64,000 nucleotides of DNA from Veillonella denticariosi JCM 15641 (GCF_002959855.1 NZ_PPDB01000001.1:186001-250000); one strand, 5' to 3'. Shown: positions 35,168-46,068, counted from the stretch's first letter. Numbers and translations: made by a program. The notes: a model not told the origin generated them from the letters alone.

Positions 35168-35530
35168 ATGAAAGAACAGACTACATTGACCGTCAATGGG
35201 GAAAAATATGAATTATTGTATACACTTGGTATTATGCGACAGATTGAACGAACATTAGGGTGTTCGTTGATTTCAATTCTAACAAGATTTGATGGCAACG
35301 CACAGGAACGAGTAGGCATTGATTTCATTATGGCAAACTTGCAATATGCGGTAGTTGGTGGCTTATCGGAAGATGAAGCATATGATCTCATCGATAAATA
35401 TTGTGAAGGTGAAGGCACACTAGATACATTGGCAGGGTTCCTAATGATGGCGTTATATAATACTGGTTTTTTTATCCCAAAGCTACCAGAAGAAGTGGAA
35501 GCACAGGTGGAGGAACAGAAAAAGAAGTAG
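35168..35530 (+). CDS. Tail assembly chaperone (G-like)
   Basis: 120 residues, G-type chaperone that coats the tape measure protein. It ends in an acidic stretch (PEEVEAQVEEQKKK). A T7 run in the form GGT TTT TTT (35467-35473) is a perfect T-TTT-TTT slippery heptamer in frame, and a CAG AAA AAG site is near the stop. Confidence 0.85.
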   Translation: MKEQTTLTVNGEKYELLYTLGIMRQIERTLGCSLISILTRFDGNAQERVGIDFIMANLQYAVVGGLSEDEAYDLIDKYCEGEGTLDTLAGFLMMALYNTGFFIPKLPEEVEAQVEEQKKK

Positions 35531-35829
35531 CCTCCATTGAAGAATGGATTAGAACTGTAGAACCAATTGCATATGGACCATTACATCTATTGCCTGATGC
35601 TCTTGAAAATCTAACTATGAAAGAGTTCTATTTGTTACTTGATGGCCATTATGCCCGTAAAAAAGAAGAGGACTATAAGCAAGCATATTTCACATATTGG
35701 ATGCTTGCTCCAAACTTAGGGAGAGAAAGCAAAATTACAGTAGATGATATCTTCAATCCATTGCATCAAGATATGGTAAAGGATAAGGAAAGCGAAAAAG
35801 AGGAGCTATTACGTACATTTAATTTATAA
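35407..35829 (+). CDS. Frameshift extension of the tail chaperone (T-like part of GT)
   Basis: The -1 frame is open from 35407 to 35829 and encodes EVASIEEWIRTVEPIAYGP, then MKEFYLLLDGHYARKK and more, typical of the T part of lambda-type GT fusions. It has no good ribosome site of its own (the first ATG, 35590, has none). So a fraction of ribosomes must slip -1, at 35467-35473 or near 35518, to make GT. Confidence 0.8.
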
Positions 35830-35843
35830 AGAAAGGAGGTGGA

Positions 35844-38800
35844 ATGATGGGAACAACCATAGCAGATTTAGAGGTTAGGATAGGTGCGGATAGTAATCAG
35901 TTTAAACAAGAACTACAGAAAGTAGAAACGCAGGTAGGGAAAGCATTTAATGTAAACCCAATTAATGAGTTCTCTACAAGTGTAGATAGTGTAACGGGTC
36001 GTGTAGGTAGTTTGGTTAGTAAGTTTACAGCTATAGCAGGAATTATGGCCGGAGGATTTGGACTAACATCCATGATTGAAGGTTCTGTGAAAGCTGGCGA
36101 AGCAGTTTACCAATTATCTCAACGGTACCAGATCACAACTAAAGAAGCATCTGAAATGAACCGAATTCTAAAAATTACAGGTTCTGATGCGGATACAGCA
36201 GCTAAAACAATTATGCGATTGGATAAAGCGTTATCCGGAAATAGTAATGAAGGTAAGAAAGCCCAAGAAACACTAAAACTATTTGGTGTTTCATTAACTG
36301 ATACTAATGGTAAGATGTTACCAATTAATCAACAATTGGCGGAGTTAGCCAAAGGATATAAAGCGGCTGCTGATGCGGGATATGGGCAGGAATATGTGAT
36401 GAATACCCTTGGTGTTCGTGGTCTTGCTTTAATTTCTGTATTGCAGAATTACAATGAAGCGGCGGAAGTTGCTAGTAAAGTCAAAGGAATTGGTCTAAAT
36501 CCAGAAGAAATGCATAAAGCATCTCTTCAATTGAAAGAGATGGAATTGCAGTTTGGACAACTTAAACTAGCGAGTGGCGCAGCCATTACACCATTAGTAA
36601 TGGAATTATTACCACAATTACTACCGTATTTGCAAGAATCGGCAGTATGGATTAATAAAAATAAAAATGAGATTGCAAGCACGGCTAAAACATTAGTTCA
36701 GATTGTAGCATTGTATGAAAGCATTAAGATTGCTAAAAAAGCAGCGGCGGCAGTTAATGCAGTAGTATCAACTGTGAAAAATTCGCAAGGCTCAATGGGG
36801 TTAGATACGGCTGAATTAACAAGAGCGCAAGAAGTACAGATTAATAAAGCCCTTAGAGATAATGAACGTGTATATGCACAAATGCGAAGAGAAGCGATTA
36901 AAACAGCTAATCAACAAAAGTTATCTGCAGAAGAAACGAGTGCATTTTTAGCGCAGGAATTTAGCAAGATTAGTATTAAGGCAACGCAATCAGCAGAGCA
37001 AATTCGAGCGGCTATGACTATTGGGTTTCAAAGCGCACGAGCAGAAGCGGCAGAAAGTTCAATTGCAGTTAATAGATCCATATTATCTACAGGCGTAGCA
37101 GCAGAAGAATCAGCAAATCTACATGTAGCGGCTAATGTTCGTAAAGTAGAAAGTGATATGGCTGTAGTAGCCAGTCAAGGTAAAGTAGGTGTAGCTGCAA
37201 CGGTTGCAGGCACAAAAGCCGTAGAAGCTAGTGCAACAGCAACAGCAGCGGCAACAGCAAATATTGAAAAGAATGCAGTGTTAGCAGCAAGCTATGAAGG
37301 TGTCGGTGTAAGAGCCACAACAGCAGGAGAGGTAGCAGTTAGTGCGGCAGGTAGAGCATTAGGGGCCGTTACTACATTAACACGTGCAGTATGGGGGCTT
37401 GCTGGTGGATGGCTAGGTGTAGCGACAGCCGTAGGATTTGCATTATATTCTATGGGACAAGCAAATAAAGCAGAAGCAGAATTCCAACACGCTAATGAAG
37501 TTACCTTGATGGATAAGGGAAAGAAATATCATCTTGCAAAAAATAAAGATGGTAAAGTTGTTTATGCAAATGATAGTGCTGGTTATGTAGAGGTTCCAGA
37601 ACGACTAAGGAAAAAATATGAATCTTATGTAGCTGCTCAAAAGAAAGCCAGTGCAGATGCGGCATTAGGTGATATTAAAGCAGAACAAGCTAAAATGCAA
37701 GCTGAGCTAGCTACACAAATGCAAAGCATATCAAATATTGGAGATTCTATAAATAAAACATCAACTACTACGACTCATAAAGATGCATCAAGTGCAGCCG
37801 AAACAGTTAGGTTCATGATTAATCAAGGCATTGATCCACGTATAGCATTTGGTATGGCTGGTGGAAATATGCTTGAATCAGGCGGAAATACAAAGAACTT
37901 AAATGCAAAGGCTGTAAATCCAAATGGGGGAGCATTCGGTATTCAACAATGGTTGTTAGATAGAAAAGAAGACTTATTTAACTTTGCCAAACAGAATCAT
38001 TCAGATCCATATGATATTCATACTCAACAAGCGTTTCAGGTATATGAAATGCTATATGGGAAAGAAAAGGATAATTATAAGAAGGCATTAGCAGAACTTG
38101 GAAATAGTCAAGATGTAGGATTAGCGGCTAAGTTAGTTGACAAATGGATAACACGTTCAGAAGGAACGGAAGATATTAGGTCTCAAAAGGCAGCCAATGC
38201 ACAATTACTTTATAAAGATATGAAGGGTGAAGGGGGCCTTACTGGGGCTGATATATTACGCCGTCAAAAATCAATTGATGATGCTAAAAAGGATTTAAAG
38301 AATTTAGAAGGTGAATTAAAGCAAAGTATCACCGGAGAAATTGGTACATCTTATGAAAGTGAAATTCAAAAGATTGAAGAGGATGTACGGAAAAAATCTG
38401 AAGCAATCAAGAAGATTAAAGATGTAAGTGATACGATTGATACCTCAAATGCTGAAAAGCTATTAGATCAGTTTAAAACTGTTGAAGTAGATAAAGTAAA
38501 TAAAAAGCTACAGGAACAACGGGATAAATTAAAACTGGATACAGCTAAGACTAATGCAGAGATCTTAGGAAACTATAAAGATTTAGCTGAAAAGCAATTT
38601 ATAGTATCTAAAAGCGAACTAGATAGAGAGCGAGAAGAGCGCTTAAAATCAGTTGCAAAACAAAAGGATGATGCGGAAGCTAAAGCACAGGTTGAAGAGT
38701 GGTATACAGCCAAATATAAAGCCTTAGTAACAGAACGTGAAACGGCAGAGCGTGAGTCATATGATAAAGCTGTTAAATTAGCAATTAGCCGACATGATAC

Positions 38801-39530
38801 AAATAGACTCCAACAATTAACAAGTTCAAAAGATGCAAAGCAATATAGGGATTGGGAAGGCGATACAGCCAAACTACAGACATTCTATAAGCTTTGGGAA
38901 CAAGGTAATATGTCAATGTCAGCTGCTACAGCAGAGGCGGCAGAGTCATTTGCTAGTGGATTATCCTCAATCTTTTCAAATCTAGCGACAGATATTACAA
39001 GCGTAAAAGATTTAACCACAAATATGGGGAAATTAATTCTTAGTACAGTAGTAAATATCATTGCTAAGATAGCGGCTGCAAGATTAGCGGCAGCATTGTT
39101 AGGGCAGTCATTGGGCGTAGGAGCACCAAGTGTTGCTAGTGGGGGTAATGTACAAACATTAACAATGCAGGGGTTTGTAAATAGTGCCATTGCTAGAATG
39201 CCCAATATGCCTACATATAAGTTTGCAAGCGGTGGTGTAATTACTGCTCCAGTAATGTCATTAATGGGGGAAGGTAAAGATCATGAGGCTGTATTACCTT
39301 TAAACCAAAATACATTTGCTAGTCTTGGGCGTAATATTGCGAGCACCATAGGCGGGGGACCGGTTATGGTGAATGTAAATAATTATACCAACAGTAAGGT
39401 TACAGTTACGGAAGAGACATCAACCGGTGATATGAAAACACAAATTGTAAATATTGTGATTGAAGAAATTGCTAGTAACCGAAATGGAAGCCAAGATATT
39501 TTGAAACAATTAATAGGAGGTAGGCGATAA
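35844..39530 (+). CDS. Tape measure protein with a tail lysozyme domain
   Basis: 1228 residues. The N-terminal part is helical with TMP-type sequence (DLEVRIGADSNQFKQELQKVE) and a hydrophobic patch near 45-70. Residues about 650-790 match a phage tail lysozyme domain: NQGIDPRIAFGMAGGNMLESGG and GAFGIQQWLLDRK, with the likely catalytic Glu in MLESGG. Then there is a coiled-coil region. This length predicts a tail of roughly 180 nm by the usual 1.5 angstrom per residue rule. The lysozyme would open peptidoglycan during DNA entry. Confidence 0.93.
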   Translation: MMGTTIADLEVRIGADSNQFKQELQKVETQVGKAFNVNPINEFSTSVDSVTGRVGSLVSKFTAIAGIMAGGFGLTSMIEGSVKAGEAVYQLSQRYQITTKEASEMNRILKITGSDADTAAKTIMRLDKALSGNSNEGKKAQETLKLFGVSLTDTNGKMLPINQQLAELAKGYKAAADAGYGQEYVMNTLGVRGLALISVLQNYNEAAEVASKVKGIGLNPEEMHKASLQLKEMELQFGQLKLASGAAITPLVMELLPQLLPYLQESAVWINKNKNEIASTAKTLVQIVALYESIKIAKKAAAAVNAVVSTVKNSQGSMGLDTAELTRAQEVQINKALRDNERVYAQMRREAIKTANQQKLSAEETSAFLAQEFSKISIKATQSAEQIRAAMTIGFQSARAEAAESSIAVNRSILSTGVAAEESANLHVAANVRKVESDMAVVASQGKVGVAATVAGTKAVEASATATAAATANIEKNAVLAASYEGVGVRATTAGEVAVSAAGRALGAVTTLTRAVWGLAGGWLGVATAVGFALYSMGQANKAEAEFQHANEVTLMDKGKKYHLAKNKDGKVVYANDSAGYVEVPERLRKKYESYVAAQKKASADAALGDIKAEQAKMQAELATQMQSISNIGDSINKTSTTTTHKDASSAAETVRFMINQGIDPRIAFGMAGGNMLESGGNTKNLNAKAVNPNGGAFGIQQWLLDRKEDLFNFAKQNHSDPYDIHTQQAFQVYEMLYGKEKDNYKKALAELGNSQDVGLAAKLVDKWITRSEGTEDIRSQKAANAQLLYKDMKGEGGLTGADILRRQKSIDDAKKDLKNLEGELKQSITGEIGTSYESEIQKIEEDVRKKSEAIKKIKDVSDTIDTSNAEKLLDQFKTVEVDKVNKKLQEQRDKLKLDTAKTNAEILGNYKDLAEKQFIVSKSELDREREERLKSVAKQKDDAEAKAQVEEWYTAKYKALVTERETAERESYDKAVKLAISRHDTNRLQQLTSSKDAKQYRDWEGDTAKLQTFYKLWEQGNMSMSAATAEAAESFASGLSSIFSNLATDITSVKDLTTNMGKLILSTVVNIIAKIAAARLAAALLGQSLGVGAPSVASGGNVQTLTMQGFVNSAIARMPNMPTYKFASGGVITAPVMSLMGEGKDHEAVLPLNQNTFASLGRNIASTIGGGPVMVNVNNYTNSKVTVTEETSTGDMKTQIVNIVIEEIASNRNGSQDILKQLIGGRR

Positions 39531-39892
39531 TGTATGTGTTTCCTACAGATATTCCGGAGCCAATCATACCGGCCGCATCGAATTCCGGAAGTACTTATAC
39601 GGAAGTACTAACAGATAGTACAATCACATCCACTACGGATGCCAACTATAAAATCACACGGCCGAGAACAACAAGGGTTATTGGAAGCTGGACATATACA
39701 TGGCTAGGACTTAGCGATGAAAATTACGAAAAGTTGAAAGCGTTTTGGAAAAAGGTTAGAACATCAGAAAAGTTTGAATTTAAGAATTATACTGATGGGA
39801 AAACATATAGATGTAGATTCGTAGATAAGTTTAGTTTCCGATTGGATTATCCTGTTGGATGGTATGGATCATTACAATTTGAGGAGGTGTAA
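39530..39892 (+). CDS. Minor tail protein, lambda gpM-like
   Basis: 120 residues. The WTYTWLGLSDENYEKLKAFW and FSFRLDYPVGWYGSLQFEEV segments and the position between tape measure and L-like gene point to a gpM-type tail tip component. Confidence 0.75.
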   Translation: MYVFPTDIPEPIIPAASNSGSTYTEVLTDSTITSTTDANYKITRPRTTRVIGSWTYTWLGLSDENYEKLKAFWKKVRTSEKFEFKNYTDGKTYRCRFVDKFSFRLDYPVGWYGSLQFEEV

Positions 39893-39895
39893 CAA

Positions 39896-40489
39896 ATGCT
39901 AAGATGGCCTGCTACGGCAATTATTGAAAAGAATAAATTAGCAAGTGATGCCCCTTTCTTAGTATTGGTTAAAATGATCCATTCAGAATTAACAGAGCCA
40001 ATATGCTTGGTTAGAAATACAGAAAGTATTACATGGGATGGTAAACAGTGGCAAGCATATCCTATGAATTTTGACATCAATACAATTGATGGGCAAACAG
40101 AACCTAAGTTAAGTTGGACTGTATCTAACTGTGCTGGAACATTGCAACAGTATATACAAAAATTCAAAGGGTTTACGGATGCGGAAGTAACAATATATGT
40201 TGTACATGCAAATATGCTAGATAATACAGAGCCGTTACAAGCCTTTGAATTTACTGTTACAACGACTCAATACGATGAGGAATGGGTAACATTTATACTA
40301 GGGGCATCACCGGAAACAGTAGTTAAGTTTCCAACTCATATTTATATGGCTCATTATTGTCCATATAGATTTAAATCAGTTAGATGTGGGTATGCCGGAG
40401 GTAAAGAGCCTTGCAATAATACATTAGAAACATGTAGAATACCATCACGATTTGGGGGAGAGGAAGGCATGAATGGAAACAATGTTTAA
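39896..40489 (+). CDS. Minor tail protein, lambda gpL-like with Cys cluster
   Basis: 197 residues. The C-terminal CPYRFKSVRCGY...PCNNTLETC pattern has four conserved Cys as in lambda gpL, which binds a [4Fe-4S] cluster in the tail tip. The N-terminal part is a beta-rich tail domain. By homology it may carry the cluster here. Confidence 0.8.
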   Translation: MLRWPATAIIEKNKLASDAPFLVLVKMIHSELTEPICLVRNTESITWDGKQWQAYPMNFDINTIDGQTEPKLSWTVSNCAGTLQQYIQKFKGFTDAEVTIYVVHANMLDNTEPLQAFEFTVTTTQYDEEWVTFILGASPETVVKFPTHIYMAHYCPYRFKSVRCGYAGGKEPCNNTLETCRIPSRFGGEEGMNGNNV

Positions 40490-40886
40490 TTATGATGATC
40501 TAATAGGCATTCCATTTGTAGATGGGGGCCGAGATATAACAGGCTTAGATTGTTGGGGCCTTGCGTTGGAATTATTTAAACGACAAGGCTATATTATTCA
40601 TGACTATTCTATATCTTCGGAAGAGGCACATGTAATATCAGATACTATGCAACATGATTTGAATGAGATGTGGCAAAAAATAGAAGAGCCTAAAATAGGA
40701 TGCTTGGTGATTATTCGACTGGCAGAAAATGAATGGGCGAACCATTGTGGCGTTTATATTGGTGATGGTCATTTTATTCACGCCTATTGTCATGAAACAG
40801 GGGTAGTAATTGATAGAGTTCGTAAATGGAAGTCAAGAATACTAGGTTTCTATATTCCAACAGAAAGGGTATTATATAATGATTGA
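40473..40886 (+). CDS. NlpC/P60-type tail peptidase, lambda gpK-like
   Basis: 137 residues with a catalytic Cys (LDCWGLA), His (HCGVYIG) and a downstream His (HFIHAY). Cell-wall peptidase in the tail tip. It overlaps both neighbours. ATG 40473 is 5 nt after AGGAAGG. Confidence 0.88.
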   Translation: METMFNYDDLIGIPFVDGGRDITGLDCWGLALELFKRQGYIIHDYSISSEEAHVISDTMQHDLNEMWQKIEEPKIGCLVIIRLAENEWANHCGVYIGDGHFIHAYCHETGVVIDRVRKWKSRILGFYIPTERVLYND

Positions 40887-43800
40887 AATTGTTGAAATAA
40901 AGAATCCGTTTGAACCGAATAAAAAGGAACGAAAAAAGGTAGAGTGTACAGATGGTACACTCTATTCTTATTTAGATCCAACAGATAAAGATGTGTACCT
41001 AAATGGAATACTTGTATTAGACCCTGTAAATTGTTTTCCACAAGATGGAAATCAAATTGTAGTAACCCCACATATTGGTAAAAGTCTAAAGGGGATACTT
41101 GGTATGGTGGCTATGATAGCACTAGCCGTTTATGCTCCTGCATTAGCTGCAAAGTGGCTACCTGCAACAGCTAGTAAATTAGCAATCGGACTCATGACAG
41201 GGGCCATTACAATGGTTGGTGGCAAACTGATAAATAGCATGCTTCGATTAAACCAGATAGGTAGTACATCAGAAAATTCACAAAGCACATCTTATGGATG
41301 GTCATTGCCAAGTGTACAGACATATGAAGGTGGTGTGATTGCAGAAACATATGGGGAATGTATTCCAACCCCTCAATTATTAATGTGTCATGTAGAAACC
41401 ACAAATACAGATGATCAAGATAAAAATGTTCAATATTTAAATCTCTTGTATTGTGGTGGATGGGGTCCTGTGGATAGTATTAACAATATCCGTATCGGAA
41501 CAACCCCCATAGAAAACTTTACAGATGTTCAGATTGAAACAAGGTTAGGCGAAAATAATCAAGAGCCGATATCATTCTTTCCAACTACTGTATTAGACCA
41601 ATCAATAGGTCTTGAGTGTGCTGAAAATAAACCATTAATTAGAACAACAGATACTAAGAAAGCTAAGAAGTTAGAGGTAACAGTTGAATTTCCAAATGGC
41701 TTATACAAGGTAAATGATAAAGGGGATTATGATAAGAATACAGCCGAGTTTCAAATTCTGTATAGGAAAACGGGTACAGCGGAATGGAAAGATTTTAGCG
41801 GCGATGATAGTAATCACATTGTTAAATCAAACGGAAGATTATCAAATATAGTTACAAATGTACAATCCATAGGTAATGCAGCACCATTGGAGGTATGGAC
41901 ATTAGTAACAGCTAAGGGCAAAGACACTGTAAGTGTAACGGGGAGTATAAGCGGCAAGAAAAAAGATGCTAAGTATGGTGAGCATTATGACAATGGCATA
42001 ATATCCTTTGATTTGAAGAGACGAGAAGTCTTTATGAAAAGAGAAGGTACCATAACCATTACAGTACAGAAGTCTAGATTTAGTTTAACGAAAGCAACCA
42101 GTCAAGCTGTGCGCAGATCATATCAATTTGAAATGCCAGAGGCAGGACAATATGATATTAAGGTTGTAGGTACTAAGTTACCAACGACAACAAGAGCAAC
42201 GGCTTATATGACATGGTCAACGTTATCAAGTTTTATTATGGATAGCGCATATAGTAGACCAGGTAAGGTATTAATTGGACTACGGATAAAGGCAACTAAT
42301 CAATTATCCGGAGGCATTCCAAATGTAAATTGGAGGCAAACAAGAAATACGGTGCATGTATTTGATTGGGACACAGGAACATATGTTGAAAAAGATGCAA
42401 AGAACCCTATATGGGCAGCATATGATATGTTACATAACTGTAAACGACTGTATAACATCAATACAAATGTTGAAGAATATGTAGTTGAAGGTGTACCGGC
42501 TAATAATTTTAAACAGTATTGGGATGAATGGAAAAGTGCGGCGGCTTATGCAGATGAAGAAGTATCTATGATTAGTGGAGAAAAAGAACAAAGGTTTAGA
42601 TTTGATGCGGTTATGGATACGACACAGACCAGATGGGAAGCAGCACAAAAGGCTGCAACATCAGGACGAGCTACAATATTAAGACATGGTACACAATATG
42701 GCATAGTAGTGGATAGACCAAGTAACATTGTGCAGGTATTTGGAGAAGGGCAAATAGTAAAGTCATCTTTTAAAGGTGAATATTCATCTAGGGACGATAG
42801 GGCCCGTTCAGTAGAAATTACGTACAATGATACAGATAATGACTACAAAAATACTGTATTTATGGTGCGAAGTCCAAACTATGCAAACGATTTAAGGAAG
42901 AATGATAACACAGCTAAATTGTCATTGTTTGGTGTAACAAGGCGTTCACAAGCATACAGAGAAGGAATGTATCTAATGGCTACGAATGAGCGACAGTTAC
43001 AGACTGTTACATTTGGTACAGATATAGGCGGTATGGTGTGTGAATATGGCGATGTTATAGGTATCAATCATGCGGTTCCTCAATTTGGAGATGCTAGCGG
43101 CCGTATTGTAAAAGCAGAAGGCAATACAGTCGTATTGGATAAATTTGTTGTATTGAAACCGAATAAAAATCATAGCATTATGATTCGGTTAGAAGATGAC
43201 AGTATTATTACAAAGCAAATACAAGCGGTAACAGAGGAAATAAATACAGATACAATTACTGTAATTGGTGAATTTTCACAACAAGAATTACCTAAACGAT
43301 ATGATCCATATATGCTCGGTGAAGCAAATAAGGAAGTCAAACCATTTAGAATTACAAAAATCACAAAGAATGGAGATAATCAAGTAACGATAACAGCCAC
43401 AGAATATGATGCGGCTGTATATGAACTTGATTATAGTCGGTATCCTGTAATTGATTATGCCAAGGTAGAAAAAGAATTATCGGTAAAGGATATTCAGCTA
43501 ACCAAAATTGTAAACACATTAAAAGATGGGACTGTATTATGTGATATCAAAGTTGACTGGGTATTGCCAATTAGTAATCAATGTAAACAAGTACAGGTAT
43601 ATTACAAACGTACAAATGAAGAAACATATACTTTGCTAAATATATTCAGTGGAAATGAAACATCAGCGGTCATTAGATCAGTGCTTACAACACAAAATTA
43701 TGTAGTCCGTATCATATGTTTGAACGATTTAGGCATTGCCGGACCTGGAATAGAAAAAACTATATATATTGCTGGTAAGGAAACAGCACCTGCAGGAGTA

Positions 43801-46068
43801 AAACAATTCACAGTCACACAGGATGTTGTAAATAGTAGTATTCTACATCTGCAATGGGCGCCTAATCAGGAGCCTGACATATATGGCTATCGTTTATATG
43901 ATAATGCCGGTAAGGAACTTGTAAATTATATAGGAGCCACAAATTATACGTTTTTTGCAACCGAAAGTAAGACATATACATTTGGGATTAAAGCAATTAA
44001 TACATCCGGAATTGAATCTGAAACCGCCACAAAGGTAAGTATTCAAATTACAATTTCAGAGGGAAGTATAGCAGTACCTGACAAAGTTGATTCGGCAAGT
44101 ATTGAATTAACAAAAAATGGGGTATTACTAGAATGGACACCAATCACAAATACATACATCGATTTCTATGAAGTTAGAAGTAATAGTAATACAGGTGATT
44201 TACAAGGATTAATTGTAAAATCAAATTCAATTCGAGAGATCATACAACTTAAAAACAGAAAAGGTACATTATTAATTTATGGACATAATCCAGTAAAAGG
44301 ATATGGACAAGGCCTCAATGTATCTTATGATTTCAAACAATTAGATGCGCCAGTAGTAACATCTATGAATATGGTTAAAGGATTTGCGTTATTGGTATCT
44401 AATATGCCAAGCACAGCGAATAGTATTCGATTTTATATTGTAGGTTCTGCAAAAACAGATATTTTAAACTCTACAGGTAATATGATTACATATACTGGTG
44501 CTGCAGATATTTATCGTGTAAAAGCAGCATTTATAGATGCTGTAGGTGAAGGAGTCCAATCAAATGAAATTTTAGTTACTATTTCGGCAACAATAGACCC
44601 AGCATTGTTGGATAAGGAACGTTTGGGAATTAACGACATCGATCGCCGAATAGCCGCCCTTGATAAAGGGACGTCAGGGGTTCTAGATTATGCAAAAGCC
44701 GTTGCCTTGATGTCACGGTCACCGCAATTAATGGAAGACCCTACATTTAAGACTAAGGCTGAATTGGTAACGTATGCCAAGGATGGACAACAAGTAATAC
44801 AAAAATTTGCGGCTCCATCGCCCAAATGGGGTGATATTAATACAGGCGGCAGGATGTGCGGCATATTAACAGGAGACACAAAATATACAGCTATCGGATA
44901 CGGAGGGTTCAAAATCACACCTGGTGGGAAACCACTAGAGGGGCAATTAAATAATACTTATATTGTCCGCATGGTGGCAAAAGTTAAATCTGATATTTCT
45001 TTATATTTGAATAACAATCATCTTGGTCGTGGTGATACGCCGACTGGATTCCTGACCTCCAACAAAGGCTCAGACAAACCGCAAGAGTATATATTCTTTT
45101 GGAAATATGGGAATGAGTGGAATCCGCAAAATACAGATGGGCGTGACTGCGGATATGTGTATTTTAAAAGTGATAACGGCAAAAACAACAGTCCAAACTT
45201 TATCGCATGGATTTACAAACTCGAAGTATATGCTGTAGACGGATATGATGACAGCGTCGCTAATATCAAGACCTCAATCACTCAACTGCAAGGAGCTATT
45301 GATTTAAGGGTTAATAACCTTGATAACAAGATGAGTACTCGCATTACTCAACTCGATAATGCGATTAAATCGCAAGTCATCGACGGCGATAAGGTCATGA
45401 GCGCCATAACTCAATACAAGGGTGGCACCCGTATTGACGGTAAGCTACTACACGTAACAGGTCAATCGTTATTTGATGACAATATCATCACGAACAAAAT
45501 GCTACAGGCAAACTCGATTGACGCCACCAAGTTAAGAGTTGATAGTTTATCCACTATCTCAGCATATATCGGTGGCACTCTCAGAGGCGGCAAGTTAGTC
45601 GGCACAGAAATCGAGAACGAAAGCGGCACTTTTAGAGTTGACAACAACGGTAACATTACAGGCTCCCATATCAACGGTGGATTAATTACCGGTGCAACAA
45701 TCCGAGGTGTTAACATAGAGGGTCAATCTATATACAATGCCGGCTACAAGGTTAAGAGTCTCGATGTGCGAACATATGAAGTTGCTCATGGAGATTATAC
45801 GCCGATCCCCGACGGATACAGCGAGGAACAATGTGTATTTGTACCAATATCGTACAAGATTAGTAATGGTAGACCAGCGATGCGAGAGGGCCCAAATATT
45901 GATTATTATACACGGTATTCGCCTAGTTTCCCAATATACACTTCTGATGACAGTAAGGTAGGGTTAATGGGCGCTCGTAGGGCATATGTCGCCAGGACAT
46001 TCTCAAATGACGTCTCGCGAAATTTAAAAACAGGGTGGATATATGTATTAGTAATCGCTAGACAATAA
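40879..46068 (+). CDS. Fused gpI-gpJ-like tail tip attachment protein
   Basis: 1729 residues. Residues 1-60 form a small ubiquitin-like part, and 70-130 are hydrophobic (ILGMVAMIALAVYAPALAAKW), both like lambda gpI. From about 140 the sequence is gpJ (YGWSLPSVQTYEGGVIAETYG; later YNTDDN-type strands), followed by FN3-type repeats (about 880-1230) and a C-terminal domain with parallel-helix-like repeats (IGGTLRGGKLVGTEI...GNITGSHINGG). Lambda encodes I and J as two genes; here they are one. The last third shifts to higher GC. Host recognition lies at the C terminus. Confidence 0.88.
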   Translation: MIEIVEIKNPFEPNKKERKKVECTDGTLYSYLDPTDKDVYLNGILVLDPVNCFPQDGNQIVVTPHIGKSLKGILGMVAMIALAVYAPALAAKWLPATASKLAIGLMTGAITMVGGKLINSMLRLNQIGSTSENSQSTSYGWSLPSVQTYEGGVIAETYGECIPTPQLLMCHVETTNTDDQDKNVQYLNLLYCGGWGPVDSINNIRIGTTPIENFTDVQIETRLGENNQEPISFFPTTVLDQSIGLECAENKPLIRTTDTKKAKKLEVTVEFPNGLYKVNDKGDYDKNTAEFQILYRKTGTAEWKDFSGDDSNHIVKSNGRLSNIVTNVQSIGNAAPLEVWTLVTAKGKDTVSVTGSISGKKKDAKYGEHYDNGIISFDLKRREVFMKREGTITITVQKSRFSLTKATSQAVRRSYQFEMPEAGQYDIKVVGTKLPTTTRATAYMTWSTLSSFIMDSAYSRPGKVLIGLRIKATNQLSGGIPNVNWRQTRNTVHVFDWDTGTYVEKDAKNPIWAAYDMLHNCKRLYNINTNVEEYVVEGVPANNFKQYWDEWKSAAAYADEEVSMISGEKEQRFRFDAVMDTTQTRWEAAQKAATSGRATILRHGTQYGIVVDRPSNIVQVFGEGQIVKSSFKGEYSSRDDRARSVEITYNDTDNDYKNTVFMVRSPNYANDLRKNDNTAKLSLFGVTRRSQAYREGMYLMATNERQLQTVTFGTDIGGMVCEYGDVIGINHAVPQFGDASGRIVKAEGNTVVLDKFVVLKPNKNHSIMIRLEDDSIITKQIQAVTEEINTDTITVIGEFSQQELPKRYDPYMLGEANKEVKPFRITKITKNGDNQVTITATEYDAAVYELDYSRYPVIDYAKVEKELSVKDIQLTKIVNTLKDGTVLCDIKVDWVLPISNQCKQVQVYYKRTNEETYTLLNIFSGNETSAVIRSVLTTQNYVVRIICLNDLGIAGPGIEKTIYIAGKETAPAGVKQFTVTQDVVNSSILHLQWAPNQEPDIYGYRLYDNAGKELVNYIGATNYTFFATESKTYTFGIKAINTSGIESETATKVSIQITISEGSIAVPDKVDSASIELTKNGVLLEWTPITNTYIDFYEVRSNSNTGDLQGLIVKSNSIREIIQLKNRKGTLLIYGHNPVKGYGQGLNVSYDFKQLDAPVVTSMNMVKGFALLVSNMPSTANSIRFYIVGSAKTDILNSTGNMITYTGAADIYRVKAAFIDAVGEGVQSNEILVTISATIDPALLDKERLGINDIDRRIAALDKGTSGVLDYAKAVALMSRSPQLMEDPTFKTKAELVTYAKDGQQVIQKFAAPSPKWGDINTGGRMCGILTGDTKYTAIGYGGFKITPGGKPLEGQLNNTYIVRMVAKVKSDISLYLNNNHLGRGDTPTGFLTSNKGSDKPQEYIFFWKYGNEWNPQNTDGRDCGYVYFKSDNGKNNSPNFIAWIYKLEVYAVDGYDDSVANIKTSITQLQGAIDLRVNNLDNKMSTRITQLDNAIKSQVIDGDKVMSAITQYKGGTRIDGKLLHVTGQSLFDDNIITNKMLQANSIDATKLRVDSLSTISAYIGGTLRGGKLVGTEIENESGTFRVDNNGNITGSHINGGLITGATIRGVNIEGQSIYNAGYKVKSLDVRTYEVAHGDYTPIPDGYSEEQCVFVPISYKISNGRPAMREGPNIDYYTRYSPSFPIYTSDDSKVGLMGARRAYVARTFSNDVSRNLKTGWIYVLVIARQ

